Origin: Litorilituus sediminis
GTDB taxonomy: Bacteria; Pseudomonadota; Gammaproteobacteria; Enterobacterales; Alteromonadaceae
Length of the DNA stretch: 64,000 nucleotides
NCBI RefSeq assembly: GCF_004295665.1
Contig: NZ_CP034759.1
Location: 3,162,001-3,226,000 of the forward strand
Reading direction: 5' to 3'
Under the pieces are notes generated by a model that did not search any database, was not told the DNA's origin, and saw only the letters and a program-made list of their open reading frames with translations. The first letter of the stretch is position 1. Every line of letters starts with the position of its first letter. Below, piece after piece: positions 7,869-18,982 of this stretch. A program made the position numbers and the translations under genes.

Positions 7869-9629
7869 GTGACCAAGAGTGTGAGCAAGAAAACTGCTAC
7901 AAATCGAAGTAACAAAACAAGTCAACCAAGTACCGCTGCCTGGCGTTATTACTTGGTGCTTGTGGTTGTGGCTTTGATCTATCTTGGCCTTATGGCTCGC
8001 TCTGCATATATTCAGGTTATTGAGCCTGAAATGTTGAAAAAGCAAGGGGATATGCGCTCACTTCGTGTTCATGCAGATAGTGTGCAGCGCGGCTCAATTG
8101 TTGATCGCAATGGTGCGGAGCTTGCTATCAGTGTCCCTGTAGAAACGGTATGGGCTGATCCTAAGATTATTATGGATAACAATGCTCTAGCAATGACGGA
8201 GCACTGGCAAGCCTTGGCAGATGTACTCGATCAAGATATAAGTGAGTTAACTACTCGTATCGTAAAAAATTCAAGAAAGCGCTTTGTTTACTTAGAGCGA
8301 AAAATATCGCCAGCAATGGCTAATTACATAAAAGAATTGAAGATACCAGGTATTCATTTACGTAAAGAGTCTAAACGCTTTTATCCGGCCGGTGAAATCA
8401 GCGCACATTTAGTTGGTTTTACTAATGTTGACGATAAAGGTATTGAAGGTATCGAGCGTTTGTATGATCAGTTACTCACAGGTAAAGGTGGTGCAAAACG
8501 CTTTAGAAAAGATGCCAAGGGCAGAAAAATTGAGATCTTATCGGTAGAAGAAGCAGAGCACGCTCAAGATATCACTTTAAGCATAGATCAACGTATTCAA
8601 GCCATAGCCTACAAAGAGCTTAAAGGGGCTGTGCAGGCGTTTAAAGCAGCATCAGGCTCAGTGGTTGTTGCTAATGCTCATACCGGCGAGATATTGGCGA
8701 TGACCAATAGCCCATCATATAACCCAAATAATAGACGTAATACTGCACTACATAGATTTAGAAACCGAGCAATTACTGATATTTATGAGCCCGGCTCAAC
8801 CATGAAACCGTTAACGGCATTAACAGCGCTAGAGTTTGGTTCAGCTGAGGCTGATACCGTAATTAATACTAGCCCAGGCTGGATGCGTTTAGGCGGCAGA
8901 AGGGTCAGTGATCCAATTAACCGTGGTGAATTATCGATTGAAGAAATCTTGATTCATTCATCTAATATGGGCACTACCAAATTGGCATTATCTGTACCGA
9001 AAAATTACTTGCTAGATAAGTTCTTCGATGTTGGTTTTGCCGAAGATACCGGCACGGAGTTGGTTGGTGAAAGTACTGGCATGATGCATGACCGCCAGCG
9101 TTGGTCGCAATTTGAATTGGCGACACTATCTTGGGGTTATGGTTTAGCGATCACCCCGTTGCAATTAGCGCGTTTTTATTCTGCGTTAGCTAATGGTGGT
9201 GTTAAACGTGAATTATCTATTGTCAAAACAGACAAGCCTTCAGAAGGTGAGCGCATTTTTTCTAAAGAAAATAGCTTAGCTATTGTCAACATGCTAGAAG
9301 CAGTAGTTGACGACCATGTACCTAGAGCCAAAGTTGAAGGTTATCGAGTTGGTGGTAAAACGGGCACCTCATTTAAAGCGGTGCCTGGTGGTTATGGTAA
9401 CGACTATGTTGGCCTGTTTGCTGGTATTGCACCAATTTCCAACCCTGAAATAGTGGTTGTCGTTGTCATTAATGATCCCGGTGGTGATTTGTACCACGGC
9501 GGCGAAGTGGCAGCGCCGGTATTTTCTAGAGTGATGAAAGGTGCTCTTAGGGTGCTAAATATTGCCCCAGATGCAAGCAATATGGCAGTGCAAACTCCAA
9601 AAAGTCATAACGGAGGCCATGATGCATAA
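7869..9629 (+). CDS. ftsI: Septal peptidoglycan transpeptidase FtsI (PBP3)
   Basis: Class B penicillin-binding protein that cross-links septal peptidoglycan in complex with FtsW. A cytoplasmic tail and one membrane helix (about residues 27-45) lead into the pedestal domain and the transpeptidase. All three active-site motifs are present: EPGSTMKP (catalytic Ser), HSSNMG (SxN) and GGKTGTS (KTG). The 586-residue length is normal. A GTG at 7869 is used as the start; a second GTG lies four codons downstream. The end overlaps the upstream open part of the murE frame by a few codons. Confidence 0.96.
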   Translation: MTKSVSKKTATNRSNKTSQPSTAAWRYYLVLVVVALIYLGLMARSAYIQVIEPEMLKKQGDMRSLRVHADSVQRGSIVDRNGAELAISVPVETVWADPKIIMDNNALAMTEHWQALADVLDQDISELTTRIVKNSRKRFVYLERKISPAMANYIKELKIPGIHLRKESKRFYPAGEISAHLVGFTNVDDKGIEGIERLYDQLLTGKGGAKRFRKDAKGRKIEILSVEEAEHAQDITLSIDQRIQAIAYKELKGAVQAFKAASGSVVVANAHTGEILAMTNSPSYNPNNRRNTALHRFRNRAITDIYEPGSTMKPLTALTALEFGSAEADTVINTSPGWMRLGGRRVSDPINRGELSIEEILIHSSNMGTTKLALSVPKNYLLDKFFDVGFAEDTGTELVGESTGMMHDRQRWSQFELATLSWGYGLAITPLQLARFYSALANGGVKRELSIVKTDKPSEGERIFSKENSLAIVNMLEAVVDDHVPRAKVEGYRVGGKTGTSFKAVPGGYGNDYVGLFAGIAPISNPEIVVVVVINDPGGDLYHGGEVAAPVFSRVMKGALRVLNIAPDASNMAVQTPKSHNGGHDA

Positions 9630-11211
9630 GCCAGCCGCTAAGAATATTTATTCAGCATTAACAAGTTTTGCAATTGACTGTCACCAGTATGCCTTAGTGA
9701 CAGAAAGTTGTGGGCATTTAGTCAATGACAGTCGTCAACTAGAATGCGGAGATATTTTTTGTGCTGTGATTGGTCATAGCTTAGATGGCCGTAAGTTTAT
9801 TGAATCTGCTATACAAAGCGGAGCATCTATGGTGTTGGCTGAGTGCGAAAGCCCAGAGCAGCACGGCTTAGTTGAACAGGCCAGTATGGAGCAAGCTGCA
9901 GTTATTCATTTTTACCAACTTAACAAGCATTTATTTGCTTTAGCTAAAGCTTATTATCAAAGTCCGCAAAGCGCTATGACTATGATTGGTATCACAGGAA
10001 CCAATGGTAAAACCAGTACTAGCCAATTAGTTGCACAGCTAATTAATGCCTTAGCGCAACAGTGTAGCTCACCAGAACAATGCGCTGTGATTGGTACAAA
10101 TGGTGCTGGCGCGGTAGGTAACTTAAAAGAGCTCGCTAATACAACACCCAGTGCCAGTGAATTACATCAATTGTTTTATCAGTTTGCTCAACAAGATTAC
10201 ACTCATACTGCGATGGAAGTGTCATCGCACGCCCTTGAACAGGGACGGGTTACCGGTGAGCTATTTGATATCGCGGTCTTTACTAATTTAAGTCGGGATC
10301 ATCTTGATTATCATGGCTCAATGGAAAATTACGCTAAAGCAAAACGTGCTTTATTTGTTGGTAATGATCAGCAAATAGCCGTAGTGAATGGTGATGATGA
10401 CCAAGCTAAACAGTGGTTAAATACTTGGCCTGCAGAGCAAGAATTATGGCTATTTGGTCTGAATGAAGATATCGCGCAACATAAATATTACCTACAAGCA
10501 AAATCGATAGAGCCTCATCATCAAGGCACTCGTTTTATATTGGCAACCCACTTAGGTGACATTGCCATAAACAGCCCACTGTTAGGGCTATTTAATGTGG
10601 AGAATTTACTTGCTGCTATTGCTGTTGTTTTAGCAAGCGCACCTGAAAAACAAGGGCAAACTTTAGCCTTGCTAGCAAATGCGGTTGAAAACTTGGTTGC
10701 TATTCCCGGTCGAATGGAAGCTTTTGCTGCTGATAATAAATGTACTGCGGTCGTTGATTACGCCCATAGCCCAGACGCCCTAGAAAAAGCATTAATTGCC
10801 TGTAGAAAACACTGTCAAGGTAAGCTTTATGCCGTTTTTGGTTGTGGTGGTGATCGAGATAAAGGTAAGCGCCCACTAATGGCAAAAGCTGCAGCTGATA
10901 ACGCTGACTATTTAGTATTAACCAATGACAATCCTAGAACTGAATCAGAGCAAAGCATTATCGATAATATGTTAACTGGCCTAGACGGTAGTGAGCAAGT
11001 CAGTGTTATTTTAGATAGAAAAACTGCGGTTTTATCAACACTAGCTAAGGCACAAGAGGGCGATGTGGTGCTGCTCGCAGGTAAGGGGCATGAAGATTAC
11101 GTTATTTTAGGCAATAAAAAATATCCATATAACGAACGAGCTATTGTTGAGCAGTACTATCAAGACATTATGCAACATAATCAAAGTCATACTGGAGAGG
11201 TCAAACGATGA
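9622..11211 (+). CDS. murE: UDP-MurNAc-Ala-Glu:meso-DAP ligase MurE
   Basis: Cytoplasmic ATP-dependent ligase adding meso-diaminopimelate to the peptidoglycan precursor. The P-loop is GITGTNGKTSTSQ, and the DNPRTESE motif is the DNPR signature that selects meso-DAP over lysine. Two adjacent ATG codons (9619 and 9622) follow the strong GGAGG at 9612-9616. The second is preferred for spacing; the frame upstream back to 9562 overlaps ftsI and is unlikely to be translated. The stop overlaps murF (ATGA). Confidence 0.96.
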   Translation: MHKPAAKNIYSALTSFAIDCHQYALVTESCGHLVNDSRQLECGDIFCAVIGHSLDGRKFIESAIQSGASMVLAECESPEQHGLVEQASMEQAAVIHFYQLNKHLFALAKAYYQSPQSAMTMIGITGTNGKTSTSQLVAQLINALAQQCSSPEQCAVIGTNGAGAVGNLKELANTTPSASELHQLFYQFAQQDYTHTAMEVSSHALEQGRVTGELFDIAVFTNLSRDHLDYHGSMENYAKAKRALFVGNDQQIAVVNGDDDQAKQWLNTWPAEQELWLFGLNEDIAQHKYYLQAKSIEPHHQGTRFILATHLGDIAINSPLLGLFNVENLLAAIAVVLASAPEKQGQTLALLANAVENLVAIPGRMEAFAADNKCTAVVDYAHSPDALEKALIACRKHCQGKLYAVFGCGGDRDKGKRPLMAKAAADNADYLVLTNDNPRTESEQSIIDNMLTGLDGSEQVSVILDRKTAVLSTLAKAQEGDVVLLAGKGHEDYVILGNKKYPYNERAIVEQYYQDIMQHNQSHTGEVKR

Positions 11212-12674
11212 TCACTTTAACAGTGCAAGAGCTAATGGATGTTACACAGGCAACACTTGTAGGCGACAAGTCGCTTGCTAGCTTGTCAGTAACAGAATTA
11301 GTGACCGATAGCCGTATTTTTGATTGTAATGAAACAGAGCATGCAGGTACGGCATTTTTGGCGCTAAAAGGTGCAAATTTTGATGCTCAGCGATTTGTAC
11401 CACAAGTCGTAGCACAAGGCTGTAAAGTGGTTGTGGTTGCAAAAGCAGAGTCAGCACTTGCACAAGCTAATGTTGCTCAGCTTGTTGTCGTTGATACCCG
11501 AATTGCTTTAGGTGAGATTGCTGCCTATGTGAAGCAGCAAGTAGCACCAAAAACCGTTGGTATTACTGGCAGTAGCGGTAAAACCACAGTGAAAGAAATG
11601 GTGGCTGCTATTTTATCAAGGCTAGGTAATGTATTAGCCACACTAGGAAATTTTAACAATGATATTGGTGTACCCTTAACCCTATTGCGCTTGAATAACT
11701 CTCATGATTTTGCCGTGATTGAAATGGGCGCAAATCATATGGGGGAAATTGCCTATACCACAGGTTTGGTTAAGCCTGATGTTGCGGTAATTAATAATAT
11801 TGCCGCCGCCCATTTAGAAGGTTTTGGTGATTTGTGCGGTGTAGCAAGAGCAAAAGGCGAAATATTCTCTGGCTTAGGTGATAATGGCGTTGCCTTATAC
11901 AACCAAGACACTAAATATACTAATAAATGGCAATGGCGCTTGGAAGGAAAGACAACACGTACTTTCTCTTGTGTTAACCAAGCAGATTGTTATAGCAGTG
12001 ATGTTAGCTTAGATGAACTAGGCTGCGCAGATTTTACCTTACATACGCATCAAGGTAATTGTCAGATTAAGTTAAATATCCCAGGAAAACACAATGTTTG
12101 TAACGCTGTTGCTGCAGCCAGTATTGCTCTGGAGTTTGGCGCAAGCTTAGAAGATATTCGTTTAGGTCTTGCCAAAATGCAGCCTGTAAAAGGTCGCTTA
12201 AACCTTCATCAACTGGCAAGTCGCGTTAAGTTAATTGATGATAGCTACAATGCCAACCTTGAGTCAGCCAAGGCGGCGGCTCAGTTACTTTCTAGCTACC
12301 CAGGTAAAACCATTTTGATTTTAGGAGATATGGGCGAGCTTGGTAGTGAGGCGAGAAGTTATCATCAAGAAGTCGGTGAGTTTGCTCAGCAATTAGATAT
12401 AGAGCATCTACTGACGTTAGGCGTATTAAGTCAAAGTGCCAGTGATGGCTTCAATGCGAATAATGATTTGGCGAAAGGTCAACATTTTAACCAGCGTGAC
12501 TGTTTGCTTAAAGCGTTATTTTCGTTGTTAAACAGCGTACTAGAAAATACTGAGCAGGAGGTAGCCATTTTAGTAAAAGGCTCCCGTAGTGCTCATATGG
12601 AAAAGGTTGCACAAGCAATTATTACTTGGTTCGAACAGGCCAAAAATACCCAGAGCCAAGAGGAAATTTCATAA
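11208..12674 (+). CDS. murF: UDP-MurNAc-tripeptide:D-Ala-D-Ala ligase MurF
   Basis: ATP-dependent ligase that completes the UDP-MurNAc-pentapeptide. The P-loop is [26 protein letters not shown] and [11 protein letters not shown] are the usual MurF central motifs, and [10 protein letters not shown] lies in the C-terminal domain. The 488-residue length is normal to slightly long. The start overlaps the murE stop by four bases and its stop shares a base with the mraY start, consistent with translational coupling. Confidence 0.96.
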   Translation: MITLTVQELMDVTQATLVGDKSLASLSVTELVTDSRIFDCNETEHAGTAFLALKGANFDAQRFVPQVVAQGCKVVVVAKAESALAQANVAQLVVVDTRIALGEIAAYVKQQVAPKTVGITGSSGKTTVKEMVAAILSRLGNVLATLGNFNNDIGVPLTLLRLNNSHDFAVIEMGANHMGEIAYTTGLVKPDVAVINNIAAAHLEGFGDLCGVARAKGEIFSGLGDNGVALYNQDTKYTNKWQWRLEGKTTRTFSCVNQADCYSSDVSLDELGCADFTLHTHQGNCQIKLNIPGKHNVCNAVAAASIALEFGASLEDIRLGLAKMQPVKGRLNLHQLASRVKLIDDSYNANLESAKAAAQLLSSYPGKTILILGDMGELGSEARSYHQEVGEFAQQLDIEHLLTLGVLSQSASDGFNANNDLAKGQHFNQRDCLLKALFSLLNSVLENTEQEVAILVKGSRSAHMEKVAQAIITWFEQAKNTQSQEEIS

Positions 12675-13756
12675 TGCTATTGTGGTTAGGTGAGTATTTA
12701 ACTCAATTTTATTCAGCATTTAACGTTTTTTCATATTTAACGTTTCGCGCTATCATCAGTACGTTAACAGCACTGTTAATTTCACTTTATTTTGGCCCTA
12801 AGCTGATTCGTTATTTGCAAACAATGCAAATTGGACAAACAGTGCGTGATGATGGCCCTGAAAGCCATCTTTCTAAGTCGGGGACACCGACTATGGGAGG
12901 CATTTTAATATTAGCTTCGATTGTAACTAGCGTATTACTTTGGGCTGACCTAACCAATGTATATGTTTGGGTGGTACTGTTTGTTGTCGTGAGTTTTGGT
13001 TTAATCGGTTTTGTTGATGATTATCGCAAGGTGATTCGCAAAGACTCTAAAGGGCTTATTGCTAAATGGAAATACTTTTGGCAAACAATCGCCGGCTTAG
13101 CGACAGCTTTCTTTTTATATTGGTATGCTCAATCGCCAGAAGAAACCGCGCTTTTAATCCCGTTTATTAAAGATGTATTACCGCAGCTAGGCATTTTTTA
13201 CGTAGTGATGACTTACTTTGTCATTGTCGGAACCTCTAATGCAGTGAATTTAACTGATGGTTTAGATGGTTTAGCGATAGTGCCGACCATTATGGTTGCC
13301 GGTGCTTTTGCCTTGTTTGCTTATGTAACTGGTAATGTAAATTTTGCTGGCTATTTGAATATTCCCCATATTGCGCTTACCAGTGAGTTGGTTGTGGTAT
13401 GTACAGCCATAGTTGGCGCAGGTCTTGGCTTTTTATGGTTTAACACTTACCCAGCTCAAGTTTTTATGGGGGATGTTGGCTCGCTTGCCCTTGGTGCTGC
13501 ATTAGGTGTAATTGCGGTATTGGTGCGACAAGAGCTAGTGCTATTTATTATGGGCGGTGTTTTCGTAATGGAGACCATGTCAGTTATTTTGCAAGTCGGC
13601 TCTTACAAAATGCGCGGCCAGCGAATTTTCCGTATGGCGCCAATACATCACCATTATGAACTTAAGGGTTGGCCAGAGCCTAGAGTTATAGTCCGTTTTT
13701 GGATTATTTCTATTGTGTTAGTTTTAGTCGGTTTAGCTACCTTGAAGTTACGTTAA
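12674..13756 (+). CDS. mraY: Phospho-MurNAc-pentapeptide transferase MraY
   Basis: Polytopic inner-membrane enzyme that transfers phospho-MurNAc-pentapeptide to undecaprenyl phosphate, producing lipid I. Catalytic Asp motifs are visible in FVDDYRK and [10 protein letters not shown], with the HIPHHHYE-type loop here as [11 protein letters not shown]. The ATG at 12674 overlaps the murF stop (TAATG) and gives a 360-residue protein, the E. coli length; the frame extends upstream to 12626 inside murF but that part is not family sequence. Confidence 0.97.
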   Translation: MLLWLGEYLTQFYSAFNVFSYLTFRAIISTLTALLISLYFGPKLIRYLQTMQIGQTVRDDGPESHLSKSGTPTMGGILILASIVTSVLLWADLTNVYVWVVLFVVVSFGLIGFVDDYRKVIRKDSKGLIAKWKYFWQTIAGLATAFFLYWYAQSPEETALLIPFIKDVLPQLGIFYVVMTYFVIVGTSNAVNLTDGLDGLAIVPTIMVAGAFALFAYVTGNVNFAGYLNIPHIALTSELVVVCTAIVGAGLGFLWFNTYPAQVFMGDVGSLALGAALGVIAVLVRQELVLFIMGGVFVMETMSVILQVGSYKMRGQRIFRMAPIHHHYELKGWPEPRVIVRFWIISIVLVLVGLATLKLR

Positions 13757-13775
13757 TTAGGGTCTTTATAAAGTA

Positions 13776-15188
13776 ATGACATTGTTATCAACATTAAAAG
13801 ATAAGCGTATTGTCGTGTTAGGCGCGGGACTAACAGGTTTGTCCTGTGCTCGCTATTTACACGCACAAGGGCTTTCTTTTACTGTGAATGACAGTCGAGA
13901 AAAGCCTTTTGCAGCGGGTCAGTATAGCGAGTCTAATTTTCAGCAAGATTTTAGTCATGCGAAACTTGTTACTGGCTGTTGGTGCCAAGAAAGTATCGCT
14001 TTAGCTGACCTTATTATTGCCAGCCCAGGTATAGATTTACACAGCAGTGGTATCCATAGTTGGATTAACGATAGTTGCCAAGTTATTGGTGATGTTGAGT
14101 TATTTTGTCAGGTAAATAATGCCAGAGTAAATCCTATGGCTATTTTGGCGGTGACAGGCTCGAATGGCAAATCAACCGTGGTATCTATGCTGGCTTATTT
14201 AGCTAAAGTACTGGGGGAAAATGCCCAGCTTGGCGGTAACATAGGTCAGCCTGTGCTTGATCTACTGATGCCAGAGCAAGCGACAGATATGGTACACAGT
14301 AGTCAACCCGATCTTGTTATTTTGGAGTTGTCGAGTTTCCAACTAGAAACAATGAATAGCATGAAGGCTATTGCTGCCAGTGTGCTTAATCTAAGTGATG
14401 ATCATTTAGATAGACATAAAACCATGGCTAATTATCAAGCCATTAAGCAGCGTATTTACCCGCAGGCTAAAATTGCGGTGATTAATCGAGATGATCAAGC
14501 GACTGTCACTTTAGATAGCTCACAACAAATGATTAGTTTTGGCTCTGATAAACCTACAGTAGGTAATTTTGGCGTGGCTGGTGAAGCAGGTGAACAAGCC
14601 TTAAGGTTTGGTGAGCAAATGCTTATACCACTAGATAAGTTGCCGCTAGCTGGAATGCATAATGCGTTAAATTATTTAGCGGTATTGGCGTTAGGCTATA
14701 GTGCCGGTTGGTCTTTATCTGCCATGGTGGAGAATTTAAAAGGTTTTTCAGGCTTAGCACATAGATGCCAACTGATTGAGACCAATGATGACATTGCCTG
14801 GATTAATGACTCTAAAGCAACCAATGTTGGTGCTACGCTAGCGGCAATTAATGGTTTATCACAAACTAAAGCAGCAGACAGCCAGCTGATTTTGATACTG
14901 GGTGGTGAAGGCAAGGGCGCTGATTTTAGCCCGCTATCAAAAGCAATTAATGAATCAGGCGCTCAGGTGATTGCTCTTGGCAAAGATGGCAGTCAAATTG
15001 TTGAATTACTAGGTGGCACTTTAGTTGAAAGCTTAGATGATGCTGTTGCTAAAGCACACGAGCTAGCAACAGCAGGCGATATGGTTTTATTATCACCAGC
15101 TTGCGCTAGCATTGATATGTTTAAGAATTATATGGAGCGCGGTGATAAGTATATTGCTTTGGTTCATGCTGTGGCGGGAGGTGCTTAA
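13776..15188 (+). CDS. murD: UDP-MurNAc-L-Ala:D-Glu ligase MurD
   Basis: Cytoplasmic ATP-dependent ligase adding D-glutamate. The N-terminal nucleotide-sugar-binding fold begins RIVVLGAGLTGLSCARYL; the P-loop is AVTGSNGKSTVV; NDSKATNVGA is the usual MurD C-terminal motif. At 470 residues it is slightly longer than E. coli MurD. The stop is shared with the ftsW start (TAATG). Confidence 0.96.
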   Translation: MTLLSTLKDKRIVVLGAGLTGLSCARYLHAQGLSFTVNDSREKPFAAGQYSESNFQQDFSHAKLVTGCWCQESIALADLIIASPGIDLHSSGIHSWINDSCQVIGDVELFCQVNNARVNPMAILAVTGSNGKSTVVSMLAYLAKVLGENAQLGGNIGQPVLDLLMPEQATDMVHSSQPDLVILELSSFQLETMNSMKAIAASVLNLSDDHLDRHKTMANYQAIKQRIYPQAKIAVINRDDQATVTLDSSQQMISFGSDKPTVGNFGVAGEAGEQALRFGEQMLIPLDKLPLAGMHNALNYLAVLALGYSAGWSLSAMVENLKGFSGLAHRCQLIETNDDIAWINDSKATNVGATLAAINGLSQTKAADSQLILILGGEGKGADFSPLSKAINESGAQVIALGKDGSQIVELLGGTLVESLDDAVAKAHELATAGDMVLLSPACASIDMFKNYMERGDKYIALVHAVAGGA

Positions 15189-16402
15189 TGACTGTCGCCG
15201 CTAAAGTAACTCTGCCGCAAGTACCACAATGGTTGTATCAGGTATTTACACCGTCAAATAATAGCAATGAAACCTTTGATCGCAGTTTTGTCGTCTTAGG
15301 CTTGATCATGTATATGACAGGTTTGGTGATGGTAGCAACCTCATCTATGCCTGTTGCTGAAAGGTTATTTAATAATCCATTCCACTTTGTTATTCGTCAC
15401 GGTATTTACATAGTGCTGAGTATGGGTATTGCTGGTGTGGCATTGCAAATTCCTATGTCGTGGTGGCAACGTAATAGTAGTTACTTACTTGGCTTTGCTA
15501 TTTTATTGCTTGTGACGGTATTAATTATTGGTCGTTCAGTCAATGGTTCGACTCGTTGGATAGTTTTAGGGCCAATAACAGTACAGGCTGCAGAGCCAGC
15601 TAAATTATTTTTCTTCTGTTATTTAGCTGCATATTTAGTACGTCGTCGTGACCAAGTGATGGAGAACTTAAAAGGCTTTATTAAACCTCTTATTGTCTTT
15701 GCTATTCTTGCTGGTTTATTACTTTTACAGCCAGACTTAGGCACCATCATTGTTATGTTTGTGACTACCTTTGGCTTGCTTTTCTTAGCTGGCGCTAAAT
15801 TGTGGCAATTTATAGGTTTAGCCTCGGTGGGTGTTTTTCTACTTGCTATGTTAGCTATTTTTGAGCCTTATCGTTGGCGTCGTATTACGAGCTTCTTAGA
15901 TCCATGGCAAGATCCCTTTGGTAGTGGCTATCAATTAACACAGTCATTAATGGCTTATGGTCGCGGTGAGCTTTTTGGACAAGGCTTAGGTAATAGTATT
16001 CAAAAACTGGAATATTTACCTGAAGCTCATACTGATTTTGTTATGGCAGTACTCGCTGAAGAGTTTGGTTTTGTTGGGATCTTACTGGTACTTATTTTAA
16101 GTATGATTGTTGTTTTTAAAGCGCTTAATTTAGGGCGAAAGGCACTATCAAAAGAGAAGTATTTTGAAGGTTTCTTAGCTTATGCCATTGGAATTTGGAT
16201 GTGTTTCCAAGCGGCGGTAAATATTGGCGCTAGTGCCGGTATAGTGCCGACGAAAGGTTTAACCATGCCGCTGATCAGTTATGGTGGCAGCTCAATGATT
16301 ACTATGACCATAGCCCTTGTATTGCTTATTCGTATTGATCATGAAATTCGCCTACAAAGCATTCAGGCAACCAGTACTAAGAGAAAGGGGCGCAAATCAT
16401 GA
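15188..16402 (+). CDS. ftsW: Septal peptidoglycan glycosyltransferase FtsW
   Basis: SEDS-family polymerase with about ten membrane helices that works with FtsI to build septal glycan. Signature regions include GRSVNGSTRWI, the LLLQPDLGTI segment, the large periplasmic loop with LAEEFGFVGI, and the C-terminal PLISYGGSSM. The 404-residue length is close to E. coli FtsW. A basic C-terminal tail (TKRKGRKS) is cytoplasmic. The stop overlaps the murG start by four bases. Confidence 0.96.
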   Translation: MTVAAKVTLPQVPQWLYQVFTPSNNSNETFDRSFVVLGLIMYMTGLVMVATSSMPVAERLFNNPFHFVIRHGIYIVLSMGIAGVALQIPMSWWQRNSSYLLGFAILLLVTVLIIGRSVNGSTRWIVLGPITVQAAEPAKLFFFCYLAAYLVRRRDQVMENLKGFIKPLIVFAILAGLLLLQPDLGTIIVMFVTTFGLLFLAGAKLWQFIGLASVGVFLLAMLAIFEPYRWRRITSFLDPWQDPFGSGYQLTQSLMAYGRGELFGQGLGNSIQKLEYLPEAHTDFVMAVLAEEFGFVGILLVLILSMIVVFKALNLGRKALSKEKYFEGFLAYAIGIWMCFQAAVNIGASAGIVPTKGLTMPLISYGGSSMITMTIALVLLIRIDHEIRLQSIQATSTKRKGRKS

Positions 16403-17502
16403 CAGTAAAAGCGCCAACATTACTGGTTATGGCCGGTGGCACAGGTGGACATATTTTCCCAGGGCTAGCTGTAGCTGATGAGTTAAAGCAACAAGGCTGG
16501 AATATACACTGGTTAGGCACTGCAGAGCGAATGGAAGCGCAAATTGTGCCTAAGCATGGTTATGATATTTCTTTTATTGATATCAAAGGTTTAAGAAATA
16601 AGAAAATCATTGATTTACTGATCATGCCATTTAAATTGGCTAAGTCGTTATGGCAGGCAATTTCAGTCATTAAAAGCGTGCAGCCTGATGTTGTCTTAGG
16701 CATGGGCGGTTATGCAAGTGGTCCCGGTGGCATTGCTGCTTGGCTAATGGGTAAGCCAGTCGTTTTGCATGAGCAAAATGCGGCTGCCGGTTTAACTAAT
16801 CGCTTATTGGCTCGTATCGCTACCGTGGTTTGTAGTGCCTTTCCAGGGGCTTTTGCTGGCAAGTTAAGTGAAAAAGTTACTGTTGAAGTGGTTGGCAATC
16901 CGCTGCGCTCTGCCATAGGTAACCAGGGCGAGACTAAAGCGAGGCACGAGACAAAAAACATATTAGTTGTTGGCGGTAGCTTAGGTGCTCAAGTACTCAA
17001 TAACACTTTGCCGTTTGTATATAACGAGTTAGCAAAACAAGCGCAGGACTACTGTATTTGGCATCAAACCGGAAAAGGTAACTTAGCTGATGTACAGGCT
17101 AATTATGATAGTGCTGATATTGATACAGGTAAGGTGCAGGTAACTGAATTTATCGATGATATGGCGTTTGCTTATCAATGGGCTGATATTGTGATTTGTC
17201 GGGCTGGTGCGCTTACCGTATCAGAATTGGCAATGGCTGCAACGCCTGCGATATTTATTCCTTTACCGCATGCGGTCGATGATCACCAAACAAAAAATGC
17301 GCAGTTTTTAGTTGAGCGCGGTGCGGCGAAGTTAATCGCCCAAAGTAAGCTATCCAAAGAAAGCTTAACTAAGCAAATAAGTGAGTTATTTGCTGATGAA
17401 AATACTTTAAAAGATATGGCAAAAGCAGCTTGTTTAGCGGCAGATAAAGATGCAACGCAAAAAGTAGCAAACTTTTGTCAGCGATTAATTCGCATTAAAT
17501 AA
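16399..17502 (+). CDS. murG: Lipid II-forming GlcNAc transferase MurG
   Basis: Membrane-associated GT-B glycosyltransferase converting lipid I to lipid II. The N-terminal glycine-rich loop [14 protein letters not shown] and the second loop [11 protein letters not shown] bind the lipid substrate side; GGSLGAQ and the C-terminal [11 protein letters not shown] bind UDP-GlcNAc. The 367-residue length is within the family range. It follows ftsW with a four-base overlap and is followed 13 bases later by murC. Confidence 0.97.
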   Translation: MTVKAPTLLVMAGGTGGHIFPGLAVADELKQQGWNIHWLGTAERMEAQIVPKHGYDISFIDIKGLRNKKIIDLLIMPFKLAKSLWQAISVIKSVQPDVVLGMGGYASGPGGIAAWLMGKPVVLHEQNAAAGLTNRLLARIATVVCSAFPGAFAGKLSEKVTVEVVGNPLRSAIGNQGETKARHETKNILVVGGSLGAQVLNNTLPFVYNELAKQAQDYCIWHQTGKGNLADVQANYDSADIDTGKVQVTEFIDDMAFAYQWADIVICRAGALTVSELAMAATPAIFIPLPHAVDDHQTKNAQFLVERGAAKLIAQSKLSKESLTKQISELFADENTLKDMAKAACLAADKDATQKVANFCQRLIRIK

Positions 17503-17515
17503 AAAAGAAAGAGAA

Positions 17516-18982
17516 ATGATGACAAAGCAATCACTTACAAATAACAACATATCTGGTCACCATACTAGCAAAGTGCCAGAAATGCGCCGAGTTAAGCGCA
17601 TTCACTTTGTTGGCATTGGTGGCGCCGGTATGGGCGGTATAGCAGAAGTATTGCTTAATGAAGGTTACCAAATATCTGGCTCAGATATAGGTGAAAACCA
17701 AGTGGTTAAGCGTTTAACTGCCTTGGGGGCTAAGGTATTTATTGGTCATGACAGCGCGAATGTTGAGCAGGCAAGCGTGATTGTCGTTTCTACCGCCATT
17801 AGCGCGGATAACCCTGAGTTAATTGCGGCAAAACAGTTACGTATTCCGGTTGTACGTCGCGCAGAAATGTTAGCTGAGTTAATGCGTTTTCGTCATGGTA
17901 TTGCTATTGCGGGTACCCATGGCAAGACCACGACAACCAGCCTTATCGCCAGTATTTTTGCGCAAGGGCAGCTTGATCCTACCTTTGTCATTGGCGGTTT
18001 GCTTAACAGCGCTGGTACTAATGCCCGTTTAGGTAGTAGCCGCTATTTAGTGGCTGAAGCAGATGAAAGTGATGCGTCATTCTTGCATTTACAACCTATG
18101 GTTGCGGTGATCACCAATATTGATGCAGACCATATGGAAACCTATCAAGGGGATTTTGAAAAGTTAAAAGATACTTATATTGAGTTCTTACATAACTTAC
18201 CTTTTTATGGTTTAGCGGTGGTTTGTATTGATAACCCGGTAGTTCGCGAGCTTTTACCTCGAATTAGTCGTCAGGTGATTACTTATGGTTTTTCTGAAGA
18301 TGCAGATATTCGCGCAGTCAACTATCAGCAACAAGGTGGCATTAGCCACTTTACTGTTGAGATAGATGGTCAAGCGCCACTTGATATGAGCGTGAATTTA
18401 CCTGGTCAACATAATGTTTTAAATGCTCTAGCTGGCATAGCTGTAGCCAAAGATGAAGGAGTTAGTGATGAAGCCATTTGTCAGGCTCTTACTGACTTTG
18501 CTGGTATAGGGCGTCGATTTGAGCAATTGGCAGATTTATCGACACCAGCAGGCAACATGGTTTTAGTTGATGATTATGGTCACCACCCAAGCGAGGTAAA
18601 GGCAACTATTTTAGCCATGAGAGCGGGTTGGCCTGATAAGCGCTTAGTTATGGTTTTTCAGCCACATCGCTACTCTAGAACCCGAGATTTATACGAAGAT
18701 TTTGTCGAAGTGCTATCTGAAGTTGATTGCCTGTTCTTGCTTGATGTGTATGCCGCTGGTGAAGCGAGTGTACCTTCGGCAGACAGTAAAAGCTTGGCGC
18801 GCTCAATTCGTCAACGTGGTCAAGTTGAACCAATTTACGTCAGCGATGTTGATAAATTACCTGAGCTGTTGGCAGCTCAACTTAAAGATAATGATATGGT
18901 TATCACGCAAGGCGCAGGTAGCATTGGCGCTGTAGCCCGTAATTTATCAGAGCATAGCTTGTTACGAGGGCAGGATAGCTAA
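17516..18982 (+). CDS. murC: UDP-MurNAc:L-alanine ligase MurC
   Basis: First amino-acid ligase of the peptidoglycan precursor pathway. The Rossmann region is [17 protein letters not shown], the P-loop [11 protein letters not shown], and the C-terminal domain has [13 protein letters not shown]. Two adjacent ATG codons at 17516 and 17519 sit behind an AAGAAAGAGAA ribosome site; the first is used. Its length of 488 residues is normal and the stop overlaps the ddl start (TAATG). Confidence 0.96.
   Translation: MMTKQSLTNNNISGHHTSKVPEMRRVKRIHFVGIGGAGMGGIAEVLLNEGYQISGSDIGENQVVKRLTALGAKVFIGHDSANVEQASVIVVSTAISADNPELIAAKQLRIPVVRRAEMLAELMRFRHGIAIAGTHGKTTTTSLIASIFAQGQLDPTFVIGGLLNSAGTNARLGSSRYLVAEADESDASFLHLQPMVAVITNIDADHMETYQGDFEKLKDTYIEFLHNLPFYGLAVVCIDNPVVRELLPRISRQVITYGFSEDADIRAVNYQQQGGISHFTVEIDGQAPLDMSVNLPGQHNVLNALAGIAVAKDEGVSDEAICQALTDFAGIGRRFEQLADLSTPAGNMVLVDDYGHHPSEVKATILAMRAGWPDKRLVMVFQPHRYSRTRDLYEDFVEVLSEVDCLFLLDVYAAGEASVPSADSKSLARSIRQRGQVEPIYVSDVDKLPELLAAQLKDNDMVITQGAGSIGAVARNLSEHSLLRGQDS

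Noticed and set aside
9562..9618. MurE start inside ftsI
   Set aside because: It would overlap ftsI and lacks a ribosome site; ATG codons at 9619/9622 follow GGAGG.
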